A stretch of 64,000 nt of DNA from Unio delphinus (lineage: Eukaryota > Mollusca > Bivalvia > Unionida > Unionidae), in NCBI GenBank assembly GCA_029339505.1, contig JAQISU010000179.1, forward strand, positions 13,076,501-13,140,500, read 5' to 3'. Of the stretch, positions 1 through 11,539 are shown one piece after another. Under the pieces are notes generated by a model that was not told the origin of the DNA, did no database searches, and saw nothing but the letters and a program-made list of their open reading frames with translations. Within the stretch, counting starts at the first letter, position 1. Every line of letters starts with the position of its first letter. Position numbers and translations under genes: made by a program.

Positions 1-90
1 ATAATTAATTATTTATGATAAGCCCCTCATAAGTGATCCATCGTTTTCACCAGTTTCTCTTATGTGTTTGTATTTCTAAATTAATAGTAA
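1..90. other. Unassigned left edge
   Basis: AT-rich sequence before the trinucleotide tail of the first LINE. No feature is seen. Confidence 0.4.
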
Positions 91-1185
91 TAATAATAAT
101 AATAATAATAATAGCAATAATGATGAGGACTATGTTTATCGGCTAATCTTTAAAAGCTCTAAACGCTTTAGAACATCCATAATTATATGACAAGAGAAAA
201 AAAATCAGGAAATCGGAATACATTACAAATAATGAAAATATTATTAGGTCTTAAAGTTTGTTCTTCAGTCGACAAAGGTGAGTTTTAAGGGCACTCTTGA
301 AAGGGATTACTATATCTTTGTTTCTAATTTCAATGTGCAATTCGTTCCAAATTTCTTGGCTTTGGTATGCAAAAGAACGTTGTCCATATGACTTCGTTTT
401 CATAGTGGGAACAATGAGCATACGATTGGCAGAAGAGGAGCGTAAGTAACTTGCTGGTGTGTACACATATGTGTGACCGGATTGGCATGTTGGACTTGAG
501 TCTGTCTGTGAAACGTAGCACAGAGAACAATTTTTGTATTTGATTCTGGATCGAATGGATAGCCAGTGTAGGGTACTGACCGGCGGGGTGGTATGTTCTG
601 AACATGATGCAATAAAGATAATCAGACCAAAGGTGTTTTGAACTTTTTGAAGTTTCAGGAGTATATATTGAGACTAACTAGCTCGAATTGAACTACAGTA
701 GTCCAATCTTTAAAGTGCTAATGACATTACAAATGAACAAACAAGTGTTTTAGTGGCATCAACTGAAATATATTTGCGAATGGAGCTGATGCGTCCAGGC
801 TGAAGATATGCAGCCTTGAATATGTTCATGACATGTTAGTGGAATCTGAGAGTACTGTCCAGATTAACACCTATGTTTCATACCGACTGTGTGAATTGTA
901 ATATTGGTGTTGCTGCTATCTATTGTTTGTGGTAAAGGATGTGAATGAGAAAGTCTGTGTCTTGATCAGAATGGCCCCACTCCTTAGATTGTAGCATCGA
1001 TGCCAGTTGGTGGCTAGACTTGTATATTTGGGTGTCATCAGCGTACAATTGACGATGCATTGGAAGATAATTTATGAGACGAAGAATTACAGTTATTTCC
1101 CTATCATCCGTAACAGATAATTTGAAAATTCGGTCGTTAAATTTGACAACCAGGTTCAAATTCAACTTAGATCGTCAATCGTTCT
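91..1185 (-). mobile_element. CR1/Jockey-like LINE, 3' part (RT end, 3' UTR, ATT tail)
   Basis: On the minus strand, a reverse-transcriptase fragment holds the YADD catalytic box (QLYADDTQIY, about 1045-1075). Further downstream comes the typical LINE ORF2 C-terminus with an SSSANRMLIVPTMKTKSYGQ segment followed by an FKSALKTHL ending (251-466). The 3' UTR carries the AAAGCTCTAAACGCTTTAGA-type segment and ends in an (ATT)n tail at about 91-120. Frames are interrupted, so this is a dead, 5'-truncated copy. The family name is inference from RT motifs and the repeat tail. Confidence 0.75.
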
Positions 1186-1189
1186 GTCA

Positions 1190-2091
1190 ACTGTCCTAGG
1201 GATATGACTACGAAAGGCGTACAGAAATAGATAATGTTGTCAACGACCAGTATATCGATGTCTTCTTCATAACAGAAACATGGCTAAAAACATCAGGCGA
1301 TGAGCCCAAGTGCACGGACTTAACACCCACCGATTACACCATCAATTCATTCCCCCGCAACTGTCGCGGAGGTGAAGTTGCTGTCATCACAAATAATTCC
1401 AAGATAAAATGCCTTCAATACAACACAACTTTCAATTTCTGCCACACATCGTTTAAACTAGTCCAAACAACACTCACATATGGAACAAAAGTCAGTCAAT
1501 TTTTCTGTCTCTACCGCCCACCTCCTAGTAGAAAACAAACAAGCTGACTGAATCTTTTTTTAAGCAGTTTCCTAATATTCTGGAGTATCGAAATTCGATA
1601 GGTGGGAACCTAATTATTATTGGAGATTTCAACTTTCACTTTGTCCTGGAAACCCATAAACGTCAAAACTTCTAAATTCCATTTATGTTTCAACCTTCAA
1701 GAGTCAGTTAACCAACCCACTCATAAACATGGTCACATTATGGACCTGAAGATAATATTCTGCAATCCACCCTTGTATCCCATGAATTTGCATCAGATCA
1801 CATCTGCATTATATGCCATCTCGACGTATCAGTCCCTAACCCTCCACCTTTATTGCTACTAACAGAATCCTCCGTATGATAAATAGAACCAAATTAATGC
1901 ATGACATCCTAGAAAACCTAACAACTTACCTACATCCTACAACAGAACGACTCGATTACTGCCTGCATTCATTGCTTGAAAAACATGTCCCAGCCTTCAA
2001 ATGCAGAGTATCAATACAAAACTGTTCTCAGTGGTATAGCAGTGTTATGGTTCAGCTTCGCACTGCTAAAAGACATAGCTGACGAGCATAG

Positions 2092-2144
<53 letters not shown>

Positions 2145-2560
2145 GACTTTGTATAGTACCTCATAATTCAAAGCTCTAAGCGCTTTACACCATTAATAAT
2201 GACATGACTATATTACAGAAAAGCAAATGACAAAAACAATGAAATTGGAAAACATAAAAAACATGCTGAAAACATATAAGATACAAAACACGATTATGTC
2301 TCTAAGTTTGTCACTTATGCTTTTGCTTTCCATCAGAATTACTATTGATAATCAATTATATGAAGCCGCTAAGAAGAACGTCACAAACAAAGTCCATTTA
2401 GCACAATTATCCCACTACAGTAATAAGATCACGGAGAGTTCCAGCTGCAAAGAGCTCTTCGAGATAATTAACAAACTAATGTCAAGGAACAAATGTACAC
2501 CACTCCCAACTACCTACTATTGTCGAAAATTCGAAATACGAATTGTGGAATAAATATAAA
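1190..2560 (+). mobile_element. CR1/Jockey-like LINE, endonuclease and linker part
   Basis: Plus-strand remnant of an APE-type endonuclease. The motif FFITETWLKT at about 1262-1292 is the hallmark ETWL box. It is followed by a weak GGEVAVITNN strand and a YRPPPS motif near 1512. Downstream fragments (1876-2082 and 2341-2553) match the linker seen again on the minus strand at 46.5-47.5 kb, for example a shared KLMHDI block and an RNKCTPL block. There are multiple frame breaks and the RT is absent. It lies tail-out against the minus-strand LINE at 91-1185. Confidence 0.7.
2090..2220 (-). mobile_element. Short LINE 3' end nested in the LINE at 1190-2560
   Basis: An (AAT)n run (about 2090-2140) is followed by sequence resembling 121-200, including a GAGGACT start and a CTCTAAGCGCTTTA core. 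This is the antisense 3' UTR plus tail of the same LINE family, a very short 5'-truncated insertion between the linker fragments of the host LINE. Confidence 0.6.
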
Positions 2561-3387
2561 AAAGATTTATGTTAAGTTGTTCTGCTCTACTATCACAATA
2601 CATTGTAAGTATCTGAATCATTATATGTTTCCAATGTTGCTAAGGCAGGCTCCGTTTAAGAAGTAGTTTTGTGGCTTTATTTTTGGATTCCGCAGATATA
2701 TATTTGTTGATCTAAGAACATATTATGTATTAATATCAATGCATTATTGCAAAGTAACGGAATCATAATCGATTTACTTTAAATATTCTACGATGAATAT
2801 ACCAATGCTTTTGACAAAAAAGGGCAAAAAACATACTACAACTGGTCATATGCGAGAAGAAAGTCATGAAACACTCAGGTATGTCTTGAATGCAAAAGGT
2901 ACTGAAATCTTATCACGTTATTATATCTACAACGTTTACAGAGATAGAGACGCTTGCATACAATACATACAACTCTCATCGAGGATAAACTCAGTTTTGT
3001 CGCACTTAGAGATAGCATTGTAAACCGCTCCACTATCTATATTAAACAGCAATTCATGACATGAATAACAACATGAGACATGGAAGTTTTATTATCTATC
3101 CTTGTAACCTAATTGTTAAGATAAGTTAAAGCTTTACTTCCCCATTGTATAAACAGTTTTGACTTCAATTAATGGCATGATAACAATGCTCCAAGAAGAA
3201 TATCGGCATATCATGGCGTGTTTTCGACACTTATTTACCTATTGTAGTTATTTCTATAGAAAAGAATATAAAAAAAGAAACACACACACACATGTGCCTG
3301 GGTAAAACATATTTTAACAGTGCTTCCCATTCGGTCATATCAGGTGCTTATTGGTGTACTGAAACAACTTGTTGTAGGTATGAAATC
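2561..3387. other. No gene recognised
   Basis: AT-rich sequence with a short (CA)n near 3280. An open frame at 2793-3023 shows no recognisable domain and lies in repeat-rich surroundings. Confidence 0.4.
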
Positions 3388-3690
3388 CTGAGTCCTAGTG
3401 GTTAGAGCGCCCGTCTCGGATGCGGCAGGTCATGGGTTCGAACCCTGACCGAGTCATACGAAGAAGTTGCAAAAATAGCACTAGCATCTACCTGGCTTGG
3501 CGTTCTGCATTAAGAGGTTAGTGTTAGGACTGGTCGGTCTGGTGTCAGGATAATGTAATTGGGTGGGGCATCATGCTACATATTTGTGCCATGATGCCCC
3601 AGTGCTAGACATCACCATAAACTGCCTCATTGCAGACATCGTAGTGATATGACTGAAAAATTATTAAAGCTACGTTAAAAATCACAAACT
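3388..3690 (+). mobile_element. tRNA-derived SINE, copy 1
   Basis: The head resembles a tRNA gene, with an A-box-like TAGTGGTTAGAGC and a perfect B box GGTTCGAACCC. A conserved body follows (GTTAGTGTTAGGACTGG, ATAATGTAATTGGGTGGGG, CCAGTGCTAGACATCA). The same head and body recur at 8405-8670 and 20796-21151. The tail ends in a TTAAAGCTACGTTAAAAATC motif. A tRNA gene is rejected because no acceptor-stem pairing is evident and the conserved body continues for more than 200 bp. Confidence 0.85.
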
Positions 3691-5660
3691 TGCACACAAT
3701 TTTGATACCGTGTTCAGTAAAGTTTATAAAATTGATGAAATCAATTTTAGACGGAACAATATAGAGTTTTCGAATGACGTCATCATCCGTCATATTTGTG
3801 GTCAACGGGCAGATTTACCGTTGACTTTATATGGTGTTTTGAAGTTTAAAAAATTCATTAAATTCCAAGATTGTTTCATGAACATTACATGCAAACACAG
3901 AACTCAAATGGAGCTTTCTTTAAGTATCTACATTTTTTATCTACAAGTTGAGTTGGTTTCTGTGCGCCTTGTCAAAAATGGCACATTTTGGTGATCGCAT
4001 AACGGATAAACTGCAAGGTAGTCTAGAGACGTTCAAGTTGAGGTCAATGGCAGCAAGAGTGTTACGACTAAAATAAAGTCTCCAGGTTAATTTAGATCAA
4101 CATAACACTAACCCAGATGCAAGGTGAGTGAAAGAAACATTACTTTTCTGGGTGGCAAAGTCTTAGCGTAACTAAAGATCCCGAGGCATATTTCAGACAT
4201 TTGCTAAAAGAGTCCTTATAATGCATAAGGTAAAAATGGAAAGCAGACTGAATTGTCTAGATTTGAAATGTAATGTTTCGCTATGATCTGATAACAGGAT
4301 CAAATATAAAAGGAATGGAAAAGAATTAGAGTGGAACTCCTTTACAAAGTATACTCAGTTATCCCAGGGATACTGTCAAACAGAGAATGAAACCATACAA
4401 CATCGCAAGACGAAAAAGAGACCTAATGTTGGCATGCGAATAGTCGATAGTAAACTTACCAGAAATGATGTCTAAGCGCAAATAATGAACTGCCAGACAA
4501 TGACCTTTAAGCATCAATTAAAATACGCGTTGGTCATGTTACAAGAACCTTAATTATAAAGACATTCAAATACCTCTTTATTATGATTTATTAATACGCT
4601 TCAAATGTCGACAATGCAAAGGAAATGCTAGTGAAATACACATTCGTTTCGTACTTTTCAATGTTTCTTCGAATACGTGTCCCAATCATATTAGTAGTAG
4701 GAATATAAGCACTACCCGAGTCCAGCATTCCCATAGTGGAAAATTTGACTTCTCTGTCTAATATAGGTAACCAGAAGCCTCTTTATATTGTTGTTAATCT
4801 TCTACTTAAATAGGCCTAAACAACATACTCTGATTCATAAGTTGAATATCTCACGTGTTCTGACTTGGCTGAATTCAAATAATGTCAAGCCTCCTTAAGC
4901 AGGACATCTTGAAACCACTTCCATATAAAACAATGTTTCCCGATAGCGTTAGCTTTGGCACACATTGTCAGTGATTCGCATATCCTTTCTGCTGGTTCAG
5001 ACTACCTTAATTTTCATTCGAGGGCTCGGCGGTCCTTAATGATTCCGTTGTCGTCAATGGGCATTCCAAAAGTCATCATACGATCTTATTCCTGTTTTTG
5101 AGACAAACCAGGAGGCTTTCGAAACGACCTGGTACGTTTGCACATACTTTAACTGAAAATATACAACACGTTTTCAATATGCATGAATCTTTCTTGACAT
5201 TATAGACCACCTACAACGCATGTTAAATATTTCAGAAATTTCTCTGGCAGTACAGAAAATCTACAAACCACGTTAGTTGTAACATTTGGCATTCGAGGGG
5301 TCTATGCAGAGGTAACATTATGTCTTAGGTTTAACATGTGATTATACTTTTTGGGTCTGAGGAATAAAACCGTATATTAAAAATGTGCTGATTTAAGGAT
5401 TGTAGTATGGACTGGTGAAAACTCTGGGCCCAATTCCACAATATAAAGAAAATGTAACTGCAAGTTATAAAAATGTACTGATTTAAAATAAAGAAGTTTT
5501 CTGAAAAGATGGGTACTTCTTTAAACTTCTAAAACAACTGTGATAAATGTTCGATATCACATATCGACTTTAATCATTATTATCAGCACTACTGGAATTG
5601 CTAAAGGCTGAATTTATTGGGGTACTTCATAAATGATCGGAGCATCTAATTTTATATTAC
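3691..5660. other. No gene recognised
   Basis: About 2 kb of AT-rich intergenic or intronic-looking sequence. The frame 3710-3994 has no recognisable motif. A roughly 20-bp phrase (AAAATGTRCTGATTTAA) occurs twice near 5380 and 5470, a minor local duplication. Confidence 0.4.
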
Positions 5661-5704
5661 AGTCACAAGTGTGTCATCCGTCGATGAAATCTCTCTCTCT
5701 CTCT

Positions 5705-5705
<1 letters not shown>

Positions 5706-5773
<68 letters not shown>

Positions 5774-5785
5774 TATATATATATT
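5706..5785. repeat. (AT)n microsatellite
   Basis: About 80 bp of near-pure AT dinucleotide preceded by (TC)n. The IYIYIY frame over it is an artefact. Confidence 0.95.
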
Positions 5786-5809
5786 CTCTCCGAGGCATTA
5801 AGTGCAGCA

Positions 5810-7140
5810 ATTTACAGCTTGCATACATACTTACAGCTTACGATCGTCCAAATCCGAGTTCAATCAGTTGACGAGTAATCTAGAAAATGAGAGGAAGTCC
5901 AAGCAAGAAGCTATTAGGTAGATGTATCAGAGGCGTAGCTGCCTGGGGATGGTGGCATAAGGGGACGGATGTCCATGGGCACCAGGCTAATGGGGCGCCA
6001 AAATGTGATTTTAAATAGGTTGCATGTGGAATTGTTTCTACAAATAATGGGTTTCAGAGTTCAGGGGTGCTGGGGGTGTAAAAATGAATCTGGTCCCTGG
6101 GCTCCAAACACTCTAGGTACGCCTCTGATATGTATTTTAATAAAAGCCTGACAAATAACTATATATGATTTTCAGTGAATTTTGATAATTCACTCGAGTT
6201 GAAGACCAGAAAAGTTTTAACTGCACTTTGTCATTCATCATCTATAACCTTATGATATGAATACGTGATACGTCCGTGTCCAAGACGAGTGGAAGACGCT
6301 TGTTCTCTCTCTCATATACGTATTGTCAGCCAATAAGGAGCTTTGTTTGCTCTGAGTTAATGATAGCTATATTGCGTCTCGTGGGTGCGAAACGTTAAGT
6401 ATTTTCTCTTCTAGGAGCAAATACTGTGTTTTTTATCAACTCTGAGAATCACGTCCCAACGCGATGAAGTATATCCGCGATGAGTGAAAATACTTATGTC
6501 AACTATATGAAATATACGCATTATTCACTCGCTTCAAAGCAAATATTTACCCGTTCTTCTGTCTGTCTGTCTGTCTGTCTCTCTCCAGCTTACCATCTGC
6601 CAAATCCTAGATCAATCAGTTGACGAGTCAGCTAGAAAATGACATGGTTTCGAAGGAAGAAGCTCTGTCTAGGTAGATGTATTTAAAAAAAAGAGCCGAT
6701 AAATAAATTCTATATGATTTTCGTCGAATTTTGATAATTCACTGGAAGTGAAGACCAGAACCATTTTAACTGCCTGTTGTCATTCGGCATCTATAACCGT
6801 ATAATACGAAATTCGACCTTCGTTTCGACGCTTGCTTGGTCTTGTGGTGAGAATAGCTGCTTCGCATGCTGACAAACCAAATATATATTTCACAACAGGC
6901 ATAACACTATTAAAGTTTTATGTGGTGTTTTATATTTGTTTGGAAACTAGACTATATTACTGCTTATATTTTCTGTGCGAATATAAACAGAACACAGCAC
7001 TGGATGCAGTTAGAAATCTTTTACCTTAGTATGTTATGAATCACGTCCACCACGCGATGAAATATATCCGCGATGAGTGAAAATACTTACACCAACTAGA
7101 TGAAATATGCTCATTATTCACTCGTTTCAAACATTAATAT
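5810..7140 (+). repeat. Diverged tandem segmental duplication
   Basis: Arm 1 (about 5810-6560, including a 200-bp insertion) and arm 2 (about 6580-7140) share blocks in the same order: TCAATCAGTTGACGAGT, GGTAGATGTAT, a GAATTTTGATAATTCACT block, a block ending CATCTATAACC, and an ATCCGCGATGAGTGAAAATA block near 6470 and 7070. Arm 2 lacks the MITE at 5928-6127 and therefore shows the pre-insertion site. Confidence 0.75.
5928..6127. mobile_element. hAT-like MITE, 200 bp
   Basis: It begins CAGAGGCGTA and ends TACGCCTCTG, a perfect 10-bp terminal inverted repeat. It is flanked by 8-bp near-identical target copies, AGATGTAT (5920-5927) and ATATGTAT (6128-6135). The related arm of the duplication reads straight through this site near 6681. 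An 8-bp duplication and a CAG-type end are typical of hAT elements. There is no coding capacity, so it is non-autonomous. Confidence 0.8.
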
Positions 7141-7204
7141 TAATATTCAATATTAGGCCGTGACTTTGATAATTCACTGTCATCATCATCAGTATCAACC
7201 TTTT

Positions 7205-7835
7205 TAATCCAAGAGGTGGTTGGGGCACTTCATTAGACTTTACAACTATATCTCTACATCTTTCCCTGTTCTCTTCTGCCCTTTACGAATCTTCAAATCG
7301 CATGCCTGTCAACTTCTGAATGTTGTCTTTCTTCAACTTGTATTCTTCTGCACGCTCTCACTGTGCATTGCAATATTATTTTTGTCAGTCCCAATGATCT
7401 TAAGACATGACCTTTCCACTTCATCGGGTCCGATGGGTCTTTGGATCCTATTTTTGACCTCTTCGTTGACTATATGGTCAATGTATGAGATGCCCAAGAT
7501 CTTGTAGTAGCATCTCATTTCCAAGGTTTGAAATCTTCTTTGTAGATCTGAAGCGAGCGTCCGTGTTTCAAAAGTGTACAGAAATATTAATATGACAATC
7601 GAGTGTATCACTCTTATTTTGGAACCAAGAGCAATATTGGTATCTTTCCATATTTGTCTCAACCTTGTTATAGCTGATGTTGTCTGGGACATCCTGCAAA
7701 GAAGTTCTGATTTGGAGTCATCATCTGTGATAATGTATCCCAAGTACTTGAAGTTTGTGACACTTTCTAGCTTCTGTCCATTGACCTCTTTCTGCACAGA
7801 TGTGTGTTGTGATTTATATTGGTTTAGGAACAAGA
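7205..7835 (-). pseudogene. LINE reverse transcriptase C-terminal fragment
   Basis: A minus-strand open frame (7333-7833) matches the C-terminal part of a common invertebrate LINE ORF2. It shows an NFKYLGYIITDD block, LGSKIRVIHSIV, an FLYTFETRTL block (family usually LYxCExWTL) and RCYYKILGISY. The frame breaks downstream after EVKNRIQRPIGPDE. It is a different LINE family from those at 0.1-2.5 kb. No 3' tail is identified. Confidence 0.7.
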
Positions 7836-7839
7836 ATTA

Positions 7840-8400
7840 TGTAAATTCAAACGCTTTTCACTTTTTCTATTTCACATTAAGGTGATTTTGCACATGTCGA
7901 CGAGGTGACATCTTTGAGGAATTGTTTGATTCCTACTGGATAGGTAAAAACATCTGATCTTTTTTATAGTGTTTGGCATTTGCGATTAATCACGTAGCAG
8001 AAGTAGCGATCATAAGCGCGTTTTAGATGTTTTACCTGTATAAAAAGTTTTAGGACTGGGCTGGTTTTTCATTCCTATTTCATTAACTTGTGTTGTAAGA
8101 TCATGTTATCATCTTTTCACATCTTTTTCTGATGATTTTGCTTTTTTTCTCCGCTGCAATCCGCTCGGGTATCAGATATATTACATTTTACTTGTATCCA
8201 GTCATCAGAAATAATGGAAACCTCTTCTGCATATGCTTGGTGAGTTTGGACAAATTACTGGTTCATGTTTAGCAAAATTTGAAACGTTCCATCCTACAAC
8301 ATGTGTTGTATACATGGAATCGATACAAAGTATTTGGTGAACATTACGATCTTTATTCCTTACCAGTACGAGTCTAGTTGTTCTTTTCTTGTAGTTCTTC
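7840..8400. other. No gene recognised
   Basis: AT-rich spacer between a LINE fragment and a SINE. No motif is identified on either strand. Confidence 0.4.
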
Positions 8401-8404
8401 TTTT

Positions 8405-8670
8405 TGCTCCGGTGGCCTAGTGGTAAGAGTGTCATCCTCGGACGCGGGAGGTCGCGGGTTTGAATTCTTTCCGAGTCATACCAAAGACTTAATACTAATT
8501 TTTGCCTCCCTATGTGCTCAACTTTATGAGGTTAGTGTTAGAACTGGCTGTGACAACATGCTACGTGTCTGCGGTATAATGCTCCAATGCTAGACATCAC
8601 TATAAAGTGCCACACTGGAGACGTCGTTACGATAAGCCTGAAAACTTATGAAAGCTAAGTCACATGCTTG
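8405..8670 (+). mobile_element. tRNA-derived SINE, copy 2
   Basis: The head GGCCTAGTGGTAAGAGTGTC and a slightly damaged B box (GGGTTTGAATTC) are followed by the shared body (GAGGTTAGTGTTAGAACTGG; CCAATGCTAGACATCACTAT). It is shorter than copy 1, lacking much of the middle, and more diverged. Confidence 0.8.
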
Positions 8671-9410
8671 TATGTGTTTGATTTATAAACAACTCCGTTA
8701 GGTACAGCAAAAGACACCAAGGGTTGTCTCGCTTGATAAATATATTTCTATCGCATGAACATTTGTTATTGAGAAAAAGACGTGTCTAACCCGCGGCCTC
8801 TGGACCGCATACTGCCCAGTCTTCAAACTGCGCGGCCAGCGTCCACGTAGTCATTCCTTTTGACAATATACATTTTAATTAAGACTAATTCAATTGTCTG
8901 AATTGCTTACCGATGCCGTTTCATATCGTTGTTATCGTTATGTGGTTATGGTATCACGGTACCAATTGTTTTTCCATAGACGTCAATGCTGATGTTTTTT
9001 GAAATGAATATACTTTCTATCCTACTTCAGCATGCATATCACACACTGTCACAGAGAACAATCTTAGATTGTCAATTTGACAAAACCAGAATCTCCATTG
9101 CATTTAAGAGAGATAACTGTGCTGAAACTAGAAAGGGGTAAGAGTTATTTAGTCACAACAGACCCAGTTTCACCCATGTCTACCACATTTTAAAAAAGTC
9201 ATAAAACATATAAAATATGCTCTGGATATGAATTAACATAATATCACATGTTGCCAAAAGGCTTAACATATTTTTAAGCCAACATAAAGTAAAACTATGA
9301 CATAATGGACCAATCACAGCTAGTGGTGTTGTTTATTCTGAATGCAATGTTTCCTACACCTTAAGCTCCGCCCACCTGGAGCTGTATAATAGGTACTGTT
9401 ATACCTTTTA
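8671..9410. other. No gene recognised
   Basis: No coding frame or named repeat is seen. A GC-richer stretch near 8790-8860 has no recognisable content. Confidence 0.4.
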
Positions 9411-9411
9411 C

Positions 9412-9645
9412 GCGATTCTTCAGCACATAATAGGCTATACATGGCGGAACGTATAACCGGTGGAGAAAGAACCCTGGAAGAAGCACCGCCCTATGAGAAG
9501 GTACTGGCAAGCCTTCTCACGTACTCACATTATCCTACCCCGAAACTCAAAACTACGCAGACAGGTGAGATGGCAATGATCCGGAACGGTTAGCGCAGAG
9601 ACCGCTCGATCACTGGGTGCCCCGACGCTTTATGTATCTACAACA
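9412..9645. repeat. Interspersed repeat family R, copy 1
   Basis: It shares the order of blocks TTCAGCACA-ATAGGCTATACATG, GGTGGAGAAAGAACC, CTGGCAA, AGACAGGTGAGATGGCA and TGATCCGGAACGG with 26460-26690. The 3' end is close to ACTGGGTGCCCC. It has no coding capacity. It may be a SINE-like or LINE-tail family; its identity is unknown to me. Confidence 0.65.
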
Positions 9646-9824
9646 AAATATGTGACTGACTTATTTAACAATATTATTACAACCTTGTTATAAGAATGTA
9701 ATTAGTATCATGTATTAATTGTGTTATTAATTGTGTTGTATTTTCAAATAAAACTATCCTTACTCATGCGTCCCGCGATCTTAAGCATTTGATCTGTTTT
9801 GCCCTCCCTCACTTCAACCGTCCA

Positions 9825-10015
9825 AACAATATTGTTGTTGCCGTAGGATTTAACGTCTTCTTTCAGCACAAGATAGGCTATACATGACGGCCAATATAAA
9901 TGGTGGATAAAGAACCATGGAAAACCCCAGAATGAACCACCGACCCACGAAAAGCTGCTGGCAAGCTTACCCGCTCACCTACATTAACCGCCCACAGTTG
10001 GACGCACCTGACATA
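9825..10015. repeat. Interspersed repeat family R, copy 2
   Basis: Starts with GTTGTTGCCGTAGGATTTAA and continues TTTCAGCACAAGATAGGCT, then GGAAAACCCCAGAATGAACC, as in 26470-26570. It is truncated before the GTGAGATGGCA block. Confidence 0.65.
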
Positions 10016-10615
10016 AACATTCGAGTTAAGACATCCAGTTCGAGAAAGGAAAAAAGAGGTAATCAAATAAGCTAGATTTGTCTGATAAATTATTAATGAC
10101 ACCACAGATGAATCCAATGCGTGCCTAGTGCATTGTTTATTAAGGGAGTGTAAACAAACTGATGAAAAGGTCACAACCGAGCACCTTCGACTCATTATCA
10201 AACTATAGGACTGGCGAAACTATTCGACGAGAACATGTTCTCACTGCTGCATTAACACTACCATATATATTTTAACCTGGGTCAAAACATTTTCTTCCTG
10301 TTAAATGTCAATATATATTATACTCGATCGAAAATAAAATATATGCTTGGAACACAGTGCGTGTGACCGAACGGAAAGAGAGAAAGGATTGAGGAGTCCT
10401 GTTTTCGAACCCCCCAAGTGTCACTATGCTTAATTAATCAGATTTTTACCTATAACACCCAAGTATTCCAAAACTTTATAGACACTGATCTTGACGACTT
10501 CTACGGAATTTCAGCAATATCTTTACATCATCTCAGCTGCAAAGAACAAGATTCAGTTATATAATTTTAAAATAGTTTAGGGAGATAAATGCGGCTTCTA
10601 ATCTGAATTAGGTCA
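10016..10615. other. No gene recognised
   Basis: No coding signal or named repeat is seen. The terminus of Polinton copy 1 would be expected in or left of this stretch, but no TIR resembling that of the 49-62 kb element is visible. Confidence 0.4.
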
Positions 10616-10639
10616 ATGTGATCCATATTTCACGTGCCA

Positions 10640-10905
10640 TTGCCCTACTTTATATTTTGGGTTTAGCTTATTTTCTAAGAAACAATGGTTATAAGTCAGT
10701 ATTTAAAGACATCATGTCTTTAACTATACCGTTATGTAAAAAGCAGATCACTGCAGTCACCTATATTTCATGCCAGAGTGACCTGCGTATACCTATGTCA
10801 AGCAAAATTCCTCATGGATGGTCATCTGATAAATCAGGCGACTTAATTTGTGGTCTCTTTTCACTTCCAGATGGACCTATAATAGTCATTCTGATAGACT
10901 TTGGT
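10640..10905 (-). pseudogene. Possible Polinton packaging-ATPase remnant (copy 1)
   Basis: Minus-strand translation near 10890 shows MTIIGPSGSEKR, resembling a Walker A loop (GPSGSGKT) with its Gly-Lys-Thr end altered. The orientation and position (left of, and divergent from, the PLA2-like and integrase remnants) fit the layout implied by copy 2, where the ATPase is transcribed away from the integrase. Downstream minus-strand sequence shows no clear Walker B and has stops. This is a weak call resting on one motif and synteny. Confidence 0.3.
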
Positions 10906-11029
10906 AGCGCTGGATGATGTTTAACAGATTCACGCGCTCTTGTCGATGAAACATCAATGACATTCATGATGTATAATAAATAATATGGATCTATATTGTG
11001 TTAGGTGTAGGGGCGGACCCCAACAGATA

Positions 11030-11470
11030 AACTAACAACTATTACAACAAAAAATAATAGATCAGCGGTTACAGACAAGTGTAAACAATGCGGTACAAAT
11101 TTTTTTAAATTTATTTCCATGTCAAAAACAACTCCAAAAAACCCCAACAAAAACCGAGAATATGATATTGCTGCAAAGTTGACAAAATTACCGGGAACTC
11201 CATTGGCCAAATACAAATTAGAAAAACATCTTCCATGATATAATTACTGTGGTTCTTGTACTCGAACTAATACTAGACTTGAAAATCAGGTTCAACCAAA
11301 ACCCGGTGAGAATCCGATAAATGAAATTGATCGAGCTTGTCACGGTCGCGATGTGTCTTACAAAAGTAACAATCTACAGCATAGACATAGTGCAGATGTG
11401 AAGTTGATTCATAGGTTAAATTCTGTATTAAAAACCCTTTCAAGGAATCATTAGCAAACTGGTTAATAAT
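11030..11470 (+). pseudogene. Polinton PLA2-like virion protein remnant (copy 1)
   Basis: A plus-strand frame starts with a CKQCG zinc-like pair (about 11080). It continues to a loop YNYCGSCT (family usually YNYCGPGT), KPGENPINEIDRAC, and GRDVSYKSN, where the family has an HD-x-x-Y catalytic dyad. Here the His codon reads CGC (Arg), so the enzyme would be inactive. One in-frame TGA (11236-11238) lies just before the loop. Parvovirus-like PLA2 domains occur in many invertebrate Polintons, where they are thought to help membrane escape. It sits directly upstream of the integrase remnant in the same orientation. No counterpart survives in copy 2. Confidence 0.6.
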
Positions 11471-11539
11471 ATGTGGGACGAATGGTATACTTCTATTTGG
11501 AAGCGGTAATTAATATTATGGAATCAATTTATTCTTCTT

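Noticed and set aside
3388..3460. tRNA gene
   Set aside because: A and B boxes are present but the acceptor stem does not pair and the unit continues as a SINE.
5633..5878. Open frame with Ile-Tyr repeats
   Set aside because: It is a translation of the (AT)n microsatellite.
10618..10917. 99-codon plus-strand frame as a gene
   Set aside because: No recognisable domain; the minus strand there shows a Walker-A-like motif that fits Polinton synteny better.
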